Below, piece by piece: positions 11,153 through 21,888 of a DNA stretch of 64,000 bases. A program made the translations under genes and the position numbers. Origin of the DNA: JAHOYW01 sp963664605 (GTDB lineage: Bacteria > Verrucomicrobiota > Lentisphaeria > Victivallales > Victivallaceae); the NCBI GenBank assembly GCA_963664605.1, contig OY761536.1, positions 2,976,001 to 3,040,000 on the forward strand, given 5' to 3'. Each line of letters opens with the position of its first letter. The stretch's first letter is position 1. The notes below the pieces were generated by a model, which was not told the DNA's origin, made no database searches, and was given only the letters and a program-made list of their open reading frames with translations.

Positions 11153-11228
11153 TGGTGGAGCTACAGGGACTCGAACCCTGGACATCCAGCTTGCAAAGCT
11201 GGCGCTCTACCAACTGAGCTACAGCCCC
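11153..11228 (-). tRNA. tRNA-Ala (TGC)
   Basis: 76 nt. The minus strand begins GGGGCTGTAGCTCAGTTGG, the anticodon loop is TTTGCAA (anticodon TGC), the T arm is GGTTCGAGTCC, and it ends in an encoded CCA (11153-11155). It is only 10 bp from tRNA-Ile and is the tRNA nearer to 16S. Confidence 0.97.
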
Positions 11229-11346
11229 AATTACCAGAGAATTGAGGAGAAAGAAGCAGGAATCCAGAAGAATTCACAGCTCTATACCCATAACTCTCAT
11301 TTTATTTTGTAAAACAACTCCGCATCTTAATGATGCATGTTTAAAT

Positions 11347-11362
11347 ATTGAATAGTGCGATG
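11347..11362 (-). other. 16S processing stem, 3' half
   Basis: A 16-nt segment (plus strand ATTGAATAGTGCGATG) is perfectly complementary to 13086-13101 on the other side of 16S. In the precursor RNA the two would pair and bring the 16S ends together, as in RNase III processing stalks. Confidence 0.75.
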
Positions 11363-11456
11363 CAACCTTGACAGCATTACTGCTGCCCACAGCCGGCCGA
11401 AACCGGCGTTTAGCCTGATCTCAAGCACAAATTAATGTGCGAGATCTGCTCCTTAA

Positions 11457-12978
<1,522 letters not shown>

Positions 12979-13085
12979 AAATCTATGATTTATCTCCTGA
13001 GAGATTAATTTGTTCCAGAAAATATTGAAACTACTTTCCAAAGAATTGTGCATATATAAATATGCAGTTTTTTTTAACTCGGGTA

Positions 13086-13101
13086 CATCGCACTATTCAA
13101 T
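13086..13101 (-). other. 16S processing stem, 5' half
   Basis: The minus strand reads TTTGAAA directly followed by ATTGAATAGTGCGATG. This is the partner of 11347-11362. The preceding TTTGAAAATTGAATAG also resembles the boxA-like leader element found ahead of many bacterial 16S genes. Confidence 0.75.
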
Positions 13102-13221
13102 TTTCAAACAACAGCTCCGTTTCAAGCACGGACTTTTAAATTAATACAAGTTTGATTTTTTACAAACCAAATTGAAATAAATTTTAAACTTTTTTTTCGA
13201 CTGATAAATCAACATCGTCAA

Positions 13222-13306
13222 GCTTCAAGTCCAGGAAGCAAAAACAGCCCCTAAAATACAGACAAATAAAAGTTTTACAAATGACAATCAAAAAAAAAAG
13301 CAAAAA
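13222..13306 (-). promoter_or_regulatory. rrn promoter, 16S-proximal copy (P2)
   Basis: On the minus strand: -35 TTGTAA (13275-13280), 16-bp spacer, -10 TATTTT (13253-13258), then a GC-rich discriminator AGGGGC, a mark of stringently controlled rRNA promoters. A T-rich tract lies upstream of the -35. A small hairpin (GCTTC loop GAAGC, 13222-13239) follows the start region. The segment is a near-copy of 13340-13424. Confidence 0.6.
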
Positions 13307-13339
13307 TTCTTTAATCACTTCAATCAACCTCAGTTTTAC

Positions 13340-13424
13340 GCTCGCAATCCAGCGAGCAAAAACAAGCCCCTAAAATACAGACAAATAAAAGTTTTGCAAA
13401 CCGAAATCGCAAAAAAAAAGCAAA
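13340..13424 (-). promoter_or_regulatory. rrn promoter, distal copy (P1)
   Basis: Same layout as the proximal copy: -35 TTGCAA (13394-13399), 16-bp spacer, -10 TATTTT (13372-13377), AGGGGC discriminator, then hairpin GCTCGC loop GCGAGC (13340-13357). The two copies start 118 bp apart. Confidence 0.6.
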
Positions 13425-13478
13425 GTTTCTACTCAAACAAAAACAAAAAACACACTAAGTGGCAACAAGACAAAGACT

Positions 13479-14633
13479 TTAGAGAAATATTACTTTTTCT
13501 GATTTTCTGCTCTTTAAAGCGGCTTCGGTTATTTTCGCCGCCTGAAAACCGTCATTAACTTTTGCTCCGGCAAAGTCTCTTTTGCTTATAATCGCTTCAG
13601 CAAAATCTTCAACAGCCTCGCGCCAGCCTTTATTAATAAAGTAATTTCTAAGCGGCATTTTTTCTTCAAAATATTTTAATTTCCGGTATTCAGCCGTACC
13701 AGTTTCGCCTTTTTCCTCAAGTTCTTTTATTTTTTCCAGCGCGCGCCAGCTTACTCTTCTGACCGCCTTCATACCTTCCGCACCTAGTTCCTCGACCAGA
13801 TATTCATGAATCTGATCATGCATCGGATGGCTGTGCCCGGCAAAAGTTTTCGAGTCCGGTTCATTTTCATCCAGGGAATACTGACATACTTCTGCAAAAT
13901 CATCAACTATCAAACCTCCTGTAGCGGCAATCGCTTCAAAGTGTTCTTTAGGCATTTCGCTGTTAACATACCCACTGCTCGTTATAGTAGCAATCACACC
14001 GGATTCAAATTGCAGAGTAATGACCTCATCATCAGGACGGGATGCCACACAGTAAACAGATTTCACTTCGGAATCGGCAAAAAAACGTAAAATATCAAAT
14101 ACATGACACACTTCATGTACAAGCCTCTGCCCTTCCCCAAATGCTTTACCCCAGCTAAGACTGTATGAATCCGCAATCCGATAGAACATATTTTTAGCTC
14201 CGCCCTTATTTGCAAGAAGCCTTTTAGCATATTGATATGCGGGCGCCATACGCCTGTTCATTCCAATAGCAACAATCTTTCCAGCTTTTTTTTGCGCTTC
14301 TACTACTTTAACGCATTCGTCAGCCGTTTCCGCGAGCGGCTTTTCGACATAAACATGTTTGCCAGCAGCCAGCGCTTCAAGCGTAAGGGGGACATGTGAA
14401 TCTTCACGAGTTACAATCAACACCCCGTCTATTTCAGGGTCCATAAAAACTTTTTTAGAATCAAGCTCACGTCTTTCTATTCCATAATAATCTCCTACTT
14501 TATCCAGATTATCCTGAAACATATCGCAGATCACGACCAGTTCCGCATTATCCATTTTAAATAAATTCGGCAGGTGCTGACTCTGTGCCAAACCACCACA
14601 GCCGATTACAGCCAGTTTTGCTTTTTTAGACAT
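13479..14633 (-). CDS. Gfo/Idh/MocA-family oxidoreductase
   Basis: 384 residues. The N-terminal Rossmann fold starts with LAVIGCGGLAQSQHLPNL (GxGxxAxxxH pattern). The dinucleotide-binding and catalytic segments VYVEKPLAET (EKP motif) and a C-terminal alpha/beta domain follow. These enzymes oxidise or isomerise sugars, inositols or amino sugars with NAD(P). The frame is open upstream to 14705, but the ATG at 14633 has GAGGT seven bases before it and begins directly before the Rossmann strand, so I chose it. It is divergent from an AraC regulator 86 bp away, which suggests sugar-responsive control. Confidence 0.85.
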   Translation of the reverse strand: MSKKAKLAVIGCGGLAQSQHLPNLFKMDNAELVVICDMFQDNLDKVGDYYGIERRELDSKKVFMDPEIDGVLIVTREDSHVPLTLEALAAGKHVYVEKPLAETADECVKVVEAQKKAGKIVAIGMNRRMAPAYQYAKRLLANKGGAKNMFYRIADSYSLSWGKAFGEGQRLVHEVCHVFDILRFFADSEVKSVYCVASRPDDEVITLQFESGVIATITSSGYVNSEMPKEHFEAIAATGGLIVDDFAEVCQYSLDENEPDSKTFAGHSHPMHDQIHEYLVEELGAEGMKAVRRVSWRALEKIKELEEKGETGTAEYRKLKYFEEKMPLRNYFINKGWREAVEDFAEAIISKRDFAGAKVNDGFQAAKITEAALKSRKSEKVIFL

Positions 14634-14719
14634 ATTGTACCTCATATTTTTTGACTTTTTATAAAAATACATTATATTTATATCAATTTGAATGAGATAA
14701 AACATTATTTTTTATAAAA

Positions 14720-15514
14720 ATGAATTATTTTAAACTAATAAAAGCTGATTTGCTATTATTCGGTCATGATTTCAAAAACAAAGCGGACCGCGACCGTTTA
14801 CACAGCCATTCCTGCTGGCAACTGGAGTTTCCACACCGCGGAAAAATGCAAGCAATATTCGACCATGAAGTTTTAAAGGTATCCAGCGGGGAACTGCTGA
14901 TAATCCCGCCCGGCTTCAGACATGCGTTCGAATATAACTCACAACCTTTCAGCACCTGGTCGTTAAAATTTAAACTAAATGGCCTGAGCGGGAACTTTCC
15001 GGTACGTCTGCTTCCTCCTGAGCCTATGCTTCGGCAATCGCGCTATTTTATCGAAAGCGCCTTTAAAGGAATGGATTCCCAAGAACCTCAGGTTCCACCT
15101 CTGAATTTCAAACAGCTTGTATTTGTCGAGTCAATTCTCAGCGCACTAGTTTCTTACGCCTATCAAAACAATAAACAGGAAAGTTTCCCCCTTGCAAATA
15201 AAGTCCGTTCCATTATAAAAGCGCGTAACGGCAGAATATTGACGGTAGCGGAAGCTGCGAAAAAACTGGGTTATTCTCGAAGCCACTTATCTTTGCTGTT
15301 CAAACAAAAATACGGAATACCGTTAAAAACGTTTATTGACCAGGAGCGTGTCGAAACAGCAAAAAGCCTGCTGGCATATACTGAAATGAATATCTCTGAA
15401 ACAGCACAGGCAATGGGCTTTAATGACGTGTATTATTTCTCCAACTTCTTCAAACGCATGACCGGGAAATCCCCGCTTAATTACTTGAAGGAAAATCAAT
15501 CATTATCGCCATGA
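14720..15514 (+). CDS. AraC-family transcriptional regulator
   Basis: 264 residues. The cupin-type sensor has the metal/sugar pocket pattern HSHSCWQLEFPHRG near residues 27-40 and GELLIIPPGFRHAF. The C-terminal double HTH is at about 165-258 (TVAEAAKKLGYSRSHLSLLF and ISETAQAMGFNDVYYFSNFF). It is divergent from the Gfo/Idh/MocA dehydrogenase and is its likely regulator. The ATG lacks a good Shine-Dalgarno sequence. Its last 19 bp overlap the end of the convergent RND transporter gene. Confidence 0.87.
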   Translation: MNYFKLIKADLLLFGHDFKNKADRDRLHSHSCWQLEFPHRGKMQAIFDHEVLKVSSGELLIIPPGFRHAFEYNSQPFSTWSLKFKLNGLSGNFPVRLLPPEPMLRQSRYFIESAFKGMDSQEPQVPPLNFKQLVFVESILSALVSYAYQNNKQESFPLANKVRSIIKARNGRILTVAEAAKKLGYSRSHLSLLFKQKYGIPLKTFIDQERVETAKSLLAYTEMNISETAQAMGFNDVYYFSNFFKRMTGKSPLNYLKENQSLSP

Positions 15515-18500
15515 TGAATATATTTGCTCGAACGCGGTTCAAGTTCCTCGCGCGATCTCCATTCAAGGCTCCATAACCTGTGCCAGAGGCGGCGGAAGTC
15601 GCTTAATATCATTAACTGGCAAGGCATCAAAACCAAAGTAATCACGGTGGCGAACATTACCCCGAAAGCAATTGAGATAGCCATAGGAATCAGGAATTGA
15701 GCTTGAAAGCTTCTTTCCATTATCAGCGGCATCAGCCCGAATGATGTAGTCAGAGTAGTTAAAAGTATAGCCCTGAAACGTCTTTTGCCGCCCATTCTGA
15801 CCGCTACCCGCAAAGGTATCCCCTCCGCCATCAGCTCATTTACCGCCTCAATCAAAACGATTGCATCATTAACCACAATCCCCGCCAAGGCTACAAGCCC
15901 GAACATACTGAGCAGCGATAAGGGCTTACCCATAATAATATGTCCGATTATCCCGCCTACCAGTCCAAACGGAATTGTAGTCATTATAACCAGCGGTTGA
16001 ATGTAGGAACGGAACATTGAAGCGATAATAAAATATATTCCGAGAAGCGCCAGCGGGAACCCGACATATAGCCCGCCCATTGCCTCCTGACGTTCTTTTT
16101 CCTGTCCTTCGATATCACATATAACGGAATATTTACTTTCTATATCCTTAAAAACATTTTCTTTAAGGTCCTTTGTTATTTCCACAATATTACCCTTTTC
16201 GTTCAAATCAGCGGTAACATCAATAACACGTTTGCGGTCATACCGGATAGTGGAATTAACCCCTTCCTGAAGTTTCATATCAACCACACTGGTAAGCGGG
16301 ATCCGCAAGCCTTGCGGAGTCTTTATGTATAAACTTTTAAAATATTCTATCGAATTACGTCCGGCTTTTTCAGGATACCGTATTCTCACATCAATATCAT
16401 CACGCCCGCTTTGAACCTCGAGAGCTTTCTCGCCATAGAAGCCTCCTCTGACCTGCTTACTTATATCCTCCAGGCTCAAGCCGTGATGATAAGCGCTGGG
16501 CTTCATAGTCAAGACAAATTCACGTTTGCCCGGTTCATGGCCTACTTTTTCGTCAAAAATTCCGGGATAAGTAGCTATTTTTCCTTTCAGTGCATGAGCG
16601 GCGCTAAGTATATTTTTATAATTATCACCTTTAACCCTGACAGCGATAGGATCTCCGCCCGGGCCTCCCATCCTGGAGGCAAAAGTTGTTTTAAGAGCTC
16701 CGGCAATCGGGCCTACAGCTTTCTTCCATGCGGTTATCAGATCCCCTGAAATAATATCCCTGTATTCAGAGTCGACCAAATCAACATTTATCTCAAGCTG
16801 CGAAGTCTTAGTCGCGCCTCCTCCATGTCTGGTTGTAGCGCCGATCAAGGTAAAAACACCAAGTGAAAGCTTTTTGCCGTCACTTACTTTGTCTGCGTAT
16901 TTTTTCTCGGTTTTCTGCCATCCAACCAGTATTTTATCGGCAACATTTTCAGTTTCTTCAATCGTTGTTCCAGGCATCATTTCCACCTGCGCCATAATAA
17001 AATTACTGTCATCCCTCGGGAAAAAGATAATCTTAACAATTCCGCTCTTGACCAATCCAGCAATAATAATCAGAACGCTAACAGCTACAGATAAAGCAAA
17101 GTAGCGCCACCTCACAGCTTTTTTCAGGAAAGGCATATATAAATTATTTATGAAGTGCTCGAGTTTCTCAGAAACTTTCAGCCTGAATCTACCTATATAA
17201 TTAAAATCCCTCGGCGGATGTGTTTTGTCCATTCTGGGCAGATGCCGCAAATGCACCGGTAAAATTATCAGACTTTCGACTAATGACATCATCAGCGCGG
17301 CTATAACCGGTATTGGAATCTGACTAATGAATTTTCCCATAACCCCGCTTACAATAAAAAGCGGCAGAAAAGCAATTACTGTAGTCAGCACTGCCGCTAC
17401 AACCGGCAGCGCCACCACGCTTGTTCCATTAACAACAGCATCATAACTGTTGCTCCCCCTGGCACGTTCATCGTACACAGATTCACCGATTACGATAGCA
17501 TCATCAACTATTAGCCCAAGCACCATAATAAATCCGAACAGGGAAAGCATATTAATGGAGCATCCCGTTGCATACATTATCACCATAGCGCCGGCTAATG
17601 AGATAGGAATCCCCAAAGTAACCCAGAAACTTAGCCTTATGTCAAGAAATGTCCACAGGCATAAAAATACCAGAATCAATCCCACCAAACCATTATGGAC
17701 CAGCATATCAAGCCGTCCTCTTATAAGGTCGGCACGGTCACGGGTTATGGTAAAATTTATTGATGGCGGCAACTCTTTTTTCTTGCGTTCCAAAAATTCC
17801 TTAACTTTATCTGAAATATAAATAGTATCTTCCTGGTCAGTCTTGAAGACATCCAGCGAAACCGCCGGTTTGCCGTTAAACCTTGAAATCATTTTAGAAT
17901 CTTCAAAAGTATCCCGGATCTCAGCAATGTTGCCAAGGGTTATAACCGTCCCGTCCGGATTCGAAATAATCGGGATTTTTTCATAATCTCTAGCCTGGTA
18001 CTTACGTCCGATAGCTCGAATGCGGTATTCCTCGTCGCGGGCACGTATTGTTCCCATCGAATAATTATAGGAATTTCGGCGAATCGCATCCCCGACCTGC
18101 GCGAAACTCAACTTATATTTACGCAATTTATCCTCAGAAATCTCAACGGATATTTCGTAATCCCGAATTCCGCTGACAGAAGCCTGGCTTATGCCTTTTA
18201 TGGTCAGCAGTTCATCTTTAAGCAGACGTGCAGTTTCTTTCAATTGCCGTTCCGGTAAGTCACCCCAAAGAATTATTGATAAAACTCCACCCGGGAACTT
18301 TGCTTTTTTCACAATCGGACGGTCAGCGCCTTCCGGAAAAGAGGAAACAGCATCTATAGCCGACTTTATTTCTTCATAAGCATCATTAAGGTCGTATCCA
18401 TCTTCAATCTTGACAGTCGCGGTTCCAACTCCTTCATTGGCGGTAGTTTGAATCTCCTTCACACCCTCAATCCCGTCAATAGCCTCCTCCAGTTTCAAGC

Positions 18501-18693
18501 ATATGGACTCCTCTATCTCGGCAGGATCGGTCCCACTGTAAGTAACGCTTACAGAAACTACATCCAGATCAAATTTTGGAAACATTTCCCTGGACATTGA
18601 AAAAGCCCCGACTATGCCGCTGGCAAGTACCATAAACATAATCATGTTGACGAAAACAGGATTTTTCAATAGAAGTCTGATAAGTGATTTCAT
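15496..18693 (-). CDS. RND-family efflux transporter, permease subunit
   Basis: 1065 residues, normal for an HAE1-type RND pump. A first membrane helix lies at about residues 12-32 (PVFVNMIMFMVLASGIVGAF). Two large periplasmic porter domains alternate with two six-helix blocks. The proton-relay helix carries GLIVDDAIVIGE, and its repeat reads AGIVVNDAIVLIEA, with the charged residues conserved in the family. It would export small hydrophobic or toxic compounds together with the adaptor protein encoded 3 bp upstream. No outer-membrane TolC gene is next to it. Substrate unknown. Confidence 0.92.
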   Translation of the reverse strand: MKSLIRLLLKNPVFVNMIMFMVLASGIVGAFSMSREMFPKFDLDVVSVSVTYSGTDPAEIEESICLKLEEAIDGIEGVKEIQTTANEGVGTATVKIEDGYDLNDAYEEIKSAIDAVSSFPEGADRPIVKKAKFPGGVLSIILWGDLPERQLKETARLLKDELLTIKGISQASVSGIRDYEISVEISEDKLRKYKLSFAQVGDAIRRNSYNYSMGTIRARDEEYRIRAIGRKYQARDYEKIPIISNPDGTVITLGNIAEIRDTFEDSKMISRFNGKPAVSLDVFKTDQEDTIYISDKVKEFLERKKKELPPSINFTITRDRADLIRGRLDMLVHNGLVGLILVFLCLWTFLDIRLSFWVTLGIPISLAGAMVIMYATGCSINMLSLFGFIMVLGLIVDDAIVIGESVYDERARGSNSYDAVVNGTSVVALPVVAAVLTTVIAFLPLFIVSGVMGKFISQIPIPVIAALMMSLVESLIILPVHLRHLPRMDKTHPPRDFNYIGRFRLKVSEKLEHFINNLYMPFLKKAVRWRYFALSVAVSVLIIIAGLVKSGIVKIIFFPRDDSNFIMAQVEMMPGTTIEETENVADKILVGWQKTEKKYADKVSDGKKLSLGVFTLIGATTRHGGGATKTSQLEINVDLVDSEYRDIISGDLITAWKKAVGPIAGALKTTFASRMGGPGGDPIAVRVKGDNYKNILSAAHALKGKIATYPGIFDEKVGHEPGKREFVLTMKPSAYHHGLSLEDISKQVRGGFYGEKALEVQSGRDDIDVRIRYPEKAGRNSIEYFKSLYIKTPQGLRIPLTSVVDMKLQEGVNSTIRYDRKRVIDVTADLNEKGNIVEITKDLKENVFKDIESKYSVICDIEGQEKERQEAMGGLYVGFPLALLGIYFIIASMFRSYIQPLVIMTTIPFGLVGGIIGHIIMGKPLSLLSMFGLVALAGIVVNDAIVLIEAVNELMAEGIPLRVAVRMGGKRRFRAILLTTLTTSFGLMPLIMERSFQAQFLIPMAISIAFGVMFATVITLVLMPCQLMILSDFRRLWHRLWSLEWRSREELEPRSSKYIHHGDND

Positions 18694-18696
18694 ATT

Positions 18697-20202
18697 TTAT
18701 TTATCCGCGGGAGGCTTTTGATCTTTTTTCTGATTATCTGCTTCAATTTTATACGCTAATCCGGTTTTAGGGTTGATCGCGCGGACTTTCATACCGTTAA
18801 TCAAACCGCGCGGCAGCCGTTGAACCACCAGAAAATCACCATTTCTCAGGCCTTCATAAATAATAGCCTGTTCGCTTTTTGTCGGAAAAACTTTTATTTT
18901 GCGTTGTTCCAGGCGACCTTCCTTGTTAATCACATAGGCATTTCCATCAAGCTGCACCGCCAGCCAGGTGGCTGTTGCCGCGTTTTTCAATGTAATACCA
19001 CTAAAAAAAACTTTGCAGAACATTCCGGACAGTAACGGGAAATAACCACTTGACCCTTTCAGGAATTTTATCGGACGAACGATAAAAGTCACGGTTCTGG
19101 TTTCAGCGCAAAAGTCTTTGACCCTTTCAATACGCCCTTCCCATATACACAGGTCACTTCCCTCGGTCCATTGGATCCTAACCTTTCGATTTTCCGGTTT
19201 TCTGAACCAGTTTGAATAATGTTTTTTGGACTCATGCTTAATCATTCCCATAGCATAGGCAACTTCACTGGCATCTAGAGAAACAGGGATTTCCAGTTTT
19301 GTATCATCCGCAATGTCAAACAATTTTGTTCCCGGCGTCGCGAGCTCACCATGATCAATATATAAAGTTTTCAGTCTACCGTCAAAGGGGCTGCGTATAA
19401 CACTTCGCTTGAGATTTATAGAGGCCTGTTCTTCCTGAGATATCGCCGATTTTAAACTTGCCTGCAAAATAGCAACTTGAAGACTTTTCTGGTTGATATT
19501 ACTTTGAGTGTTGATAAGCGCTTTACGCTGGGTAACTACGATACGCTGAGCTGCTTCAACTGCCTTTTTAGCGGTAGCGCCTCTGAGCTGGAGTTTCAAC
19601 TGCCGATGATAATCGCTTACGCATAAAGCAAGAATATTCTTCTCTTTTTCGAGCTCTTCTTTCCAATCCTTGATATACTGCTTGAGCTGAATTAATTCAG
19701 AACGGAGGCGGGAAACTTCAGCAGAAGCCTTCTGCAAAGCTATTTCATAATCAATCGCATCTATCTTAGCTAAAATCTGTCCTTTCTTGACCAGTTCCCC
19801 TTCTTTCAAATCAATAGACTTCATTGTTATCCTGCCCTTTAGCTCGGAACTTAAAGTCACTTCCTGAATAGGTTCAACTGTACCATATCCGGTAAGCTTT
19901 AATTCCACATCACCAAGTTTCACCGGCACAGCTTTCAGGACTTTTACCAGTTCTTCACTTGAACGGCGCTTGGGAGAAGGTGAAAACAACATGAAAACCA
20001 CAACCAGCAAAGCCGCGAAAGCGAGAACACCAATGCACATTGCTGTACGAATAGCTATTATTTCCGCTCTCTTATCCTTCAAGCTTCCTTCCACAATGCT
20101 GTGGATAGTTGTAATAACAGAATTTTTATCCTTCAAATTGTCGTGTAGAACTTTATGGATCTTTTTTAATGTAGACCTTTTATTTATTTGATTTTCACTC
20201 AT
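18697..20202 (-). CDS. RND periplasmic adaptor (membrane fusion protein)
   Basis: 501 residues. A membrane helix lies at about residues 53-75. The lipoyl/biotinyl half-motif (GTVEPIQEVTLSSELKGRI ... LVKKGQILAKID), a long coiled coil at about 155-270, and the closing lipoyl and beta-barrel segments (RSPFDGRLKTLYIDHGE) follow. It links the RND pump to an outer-membrane channel. An unusual feature is about 50 cytoplasmic residues before the membrane helix containing a repeated unit (residues 18-33 and 36-51, both with a central LKDK). It forms an operon with the pump gene (3 bp gap). Confidence 0.9.
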   Translation of the reverse strand: MSENQINKRSTLKKIHKVLHDNLKDKNSVITTIHSIVEGSLKDKRAEIIAIRTAMCIGVLAFAALLVVVFMLFSPSPKRRSSEELVKVLKAVPVKLGDVELKLTGYGTVEPIQEVTLSSELKGRITMKSIDLKEGELVKKGQILAKIDAIDYEIALQKASAEVSRLRSELIQLKQYIKDWKEELEKEKNILALCVSDYHRQLKLQLRGATAKKAVEAAQRIVVTQRKALINTQSNINQKSLQVAILQASLKSAISQEEQASINLKRSVIRSPFDGRLKTLYIDHGELATPGTKLFDIADDTKLEIPVSLDASEVAYAMGMIKHESKKHYSNWFRKPENRKVRIQWTEGSDLCIWEGRIERVKDFCAETRTVTFIVRPIKFLKGSSGYFPLLSGMFCKVFFSGITLKNAATATWLAVQLDGNAYVINKEGRLEQRKIKVFPTKSEQAIIYEGLRNGDFLVVQRLPRGLINGMKVRAINPKTGLAYKIEADNQKKDQKPPADK

Positions 20203-20252
20203 GTTTCTACCATAATTTTAGTTAACTACAGTCTTACTAAAAAAACTGAATG

Positions 20253-20738
20253 TTACAATATAAATTTATCACCGGCTTTCGCAGTCTGATACCATTGCTG
20301 AAATTCTTTTGCGCCAACTTCGCCTTCCGCAGGCGTACCCGGCAGCCAGTCTTCCTCAACCGGAGGCTCATAAGGCCCGTGTTTTACTTCCATGACAATA
20401 GAACCGCTTTGCAGAGAAGCAAAAGCGTGCCATAAATTTGCAGGGATCTCTATTGTACAGTTATCGCCGCCGGCAGTCATCTCAATACGCTGAAGCACAG
20501 TCCCGTCATCCGCAAATATAAAAACTACTATTTTACCGCGCAGAATGGTAAACAGTTCCCATTTGTTGCAAGCAAAATGGCGGTGCGGGCGTATGTAAGT
20601 GCCGGGTTCAGCACCCATGCATAAACGATGAATATCTTCATCAAGTGATTTATGGAGGTTGAAATGAGCCCTTTTACGTTCACTGGCCTTAGCCTTTTCG
20701 CTGAGCTCATCCATGAATTTTTTATTAACTATCTGCAT
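20253..20738 (-). CDS. WbuC-family cupin-fold metalloprotein
   Basis: 161 residues forming a single cupin barrel. The metal-binding motif is RPHRHFACNKWELFTILRGK, followed by IEIPANLWHAFASL. The sequence order and the N-terminal ERKRAHFNLH segment fit the WbuC family, which is often found in O-antigen or sugar loci but has no firmly established reaction. It lies 50 bp upstream of the adaptor gene on the same strand and might be co-transcribed, though a functional link to the pump is unclear. Confidence 0.72.
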   Translation of the reverse strand: MQIVNKKFMDELSEKAKASERKRAHFNLHKSLDEDIHRLCMGAEPGTYIRPHRHFACNKWELFTILRGKIVVFIFADDGTVLQRIEMTAGGDNCTIEIPANLWHAFASLQSGSIVMEVKHGPYEPPVEEDWLPGTPAEGEVGAKEFQQWYQTAKAGDKFIL

Positions 20739-20922
20739 ATTTTCCAGTCCTGTATAAATTAAATACCTAAGCTTTAATCTACTTCAATATCAGGCAAACT
20801 GCAATTGTTATTCTTAAATTACTTGAAAAAGCATCTTACATCTATATATATTAATGTAACTTTTAAGTGTTTAATTGCGACTATAAATCCAGGAAATAAT
20901 AAATGGAGCACTTAAAAGCAAC

Positions 20923-21543
20923 ATGAACATGATTAATACAATTGCAACTCCCCTGACAAGGAAAGTGGAAATGCCGGAACAGAATATTGACTTCAAAGTT
21001 ATCAACAGCGTTCTGGACGGCAATATTGACGATTTCACTGTACTGCTTAATAAATACCGGACAAGGGTTTTCACGCTGGTTGCCAAACGTATTCCAACTA
21101 ATGACATTGAAGATGTGGCTCAGGAAGTTTTTGTCCGGACATTTAAGAACCTCGGCACTTTCTCACAGAAAAAACCTTTTGAAAACTGGTTAAGTATTAT
21201 TACCCTGAGGACCTGCTGCGATTACTGGAGAAAAAACGCCAGGCGAAAAGAATTAACTATACAATCAGACGATTCTGAACATATAAAATGGCTGGAAGGT
21301 ATCGCGTCCAGCCTTTCTTCTGAAAAACATGCACGCAGCGTAAAAAATAAAGACATCAGGGAATTGTTGAACTGGACATTGGGAAAGCTTTCTATCGAAG
21401 ACCGCACGTTAATCGAAATGATATATTTTGAAGGACGCAGCCTAAAGGAAGCAGCAGAAGTACTGGAATGGGGAAGTTCTAAAACCAAAGTCAGAGCTAT
21501 GCGTGCACGTTCAAAAATGCGGAAAATATTAAGCGAGCTGTGA
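20923..21543 (+). CDS. ECF-type RNA polymerase sigma factor
   Basis: 206 residues. Region 2 is at about residues 35-105 (DIEDVAQEVFVRTFKNLGTF, then ENWLSIITLRTCCDYWRKNARR for -10 recognition). Region 4 is at about 145-205 (LIEMIYFEGRSLKEAAEVLEWGSSKTKVRAMRAR, HTH for -35). There is no region 1 or 3, as expected for the ECF group. It heads a three-gene plus-strand operon with a small membrane protein and a CnrX/CpxP-like protein, so it is probably held inactive by the membrane partner and released by an envelope signal. The N-terminal 20 residues before the sigma-2 fold may be overextended; another Met lies at residue 17. Confidence 0.88.
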   Translation: MNMINTIATPLTRKVEMPEQNIDFKVINSVLDGNIDDFTVLLNKYRTRVFTLVAKRIPTNDIEDVAQEVFVRTFKNLGTFSQKKPFENWLSIITLRTCCDYWRKNARRKELTIQSDDSEHIKWLEGIASSLSSEKHARSVKNKDIRELLNWTLGKLSIEDRTLIEMIYFEGRSLKEAAEVLEWGSSKTKVRAMRARSKMRKILSEL

Positions 21544-21574
21544 GTCGAAACTTCTTAAAACAGGAAAAGTCAAA

Positions 21575-21874
21575 ATGAATAATCTAAAACAAGTTGAAAA
21601 GGCGCTAAAAGATAATTTCAATATAAAACCAGAAATCACCGTAAGTTCAGGCTGGCAGGCTGATCTGCTTAAACGCCTTCACCAGATAAAACCATTACAA
21701 GCCATACAAACTAAATTTGAAAGTAATATCTGGCGTTTCACCTGGATAACATTCGCAGTCAGCGCAACCGCGGCAATTATACTGGGAGTTTATCTTTACA
21801 GCAGTTACCCTGACAATTATCCTGATTATGAATTAGATAATAATATTTATACCGACCTGGCAATGATTGATTAA
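21575..21874 (+). CDS. Small single-span membrane protein, putative anti-sigma factor
   Basis: 99 residues. A cytoplasmic N-terminal part of about 45 residues is followed by one membrane helix at about 52-72 (FTWITFAVSATAAIILGVYL) and a short acidic periplasmic tail. Size, topology and position directly after an ECF sigma gene are those of a small membrane anti-sigma factor such as CnrY. There is no recognisable zinc-binding ASD motif. The assignment rests mainly on context. Confidence 0.55.
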   Translation: MNNLKQVEKALKDNFNIKPEITVSSGWQADLLKRLHQIKPLQAIQTKFESNIWRFTWITFAVSATAAIILGVYLYSSYPDNYPDYELDNNIYTDLAMID

Positions 21875-21888
21875 AGGAGAACATTTAC

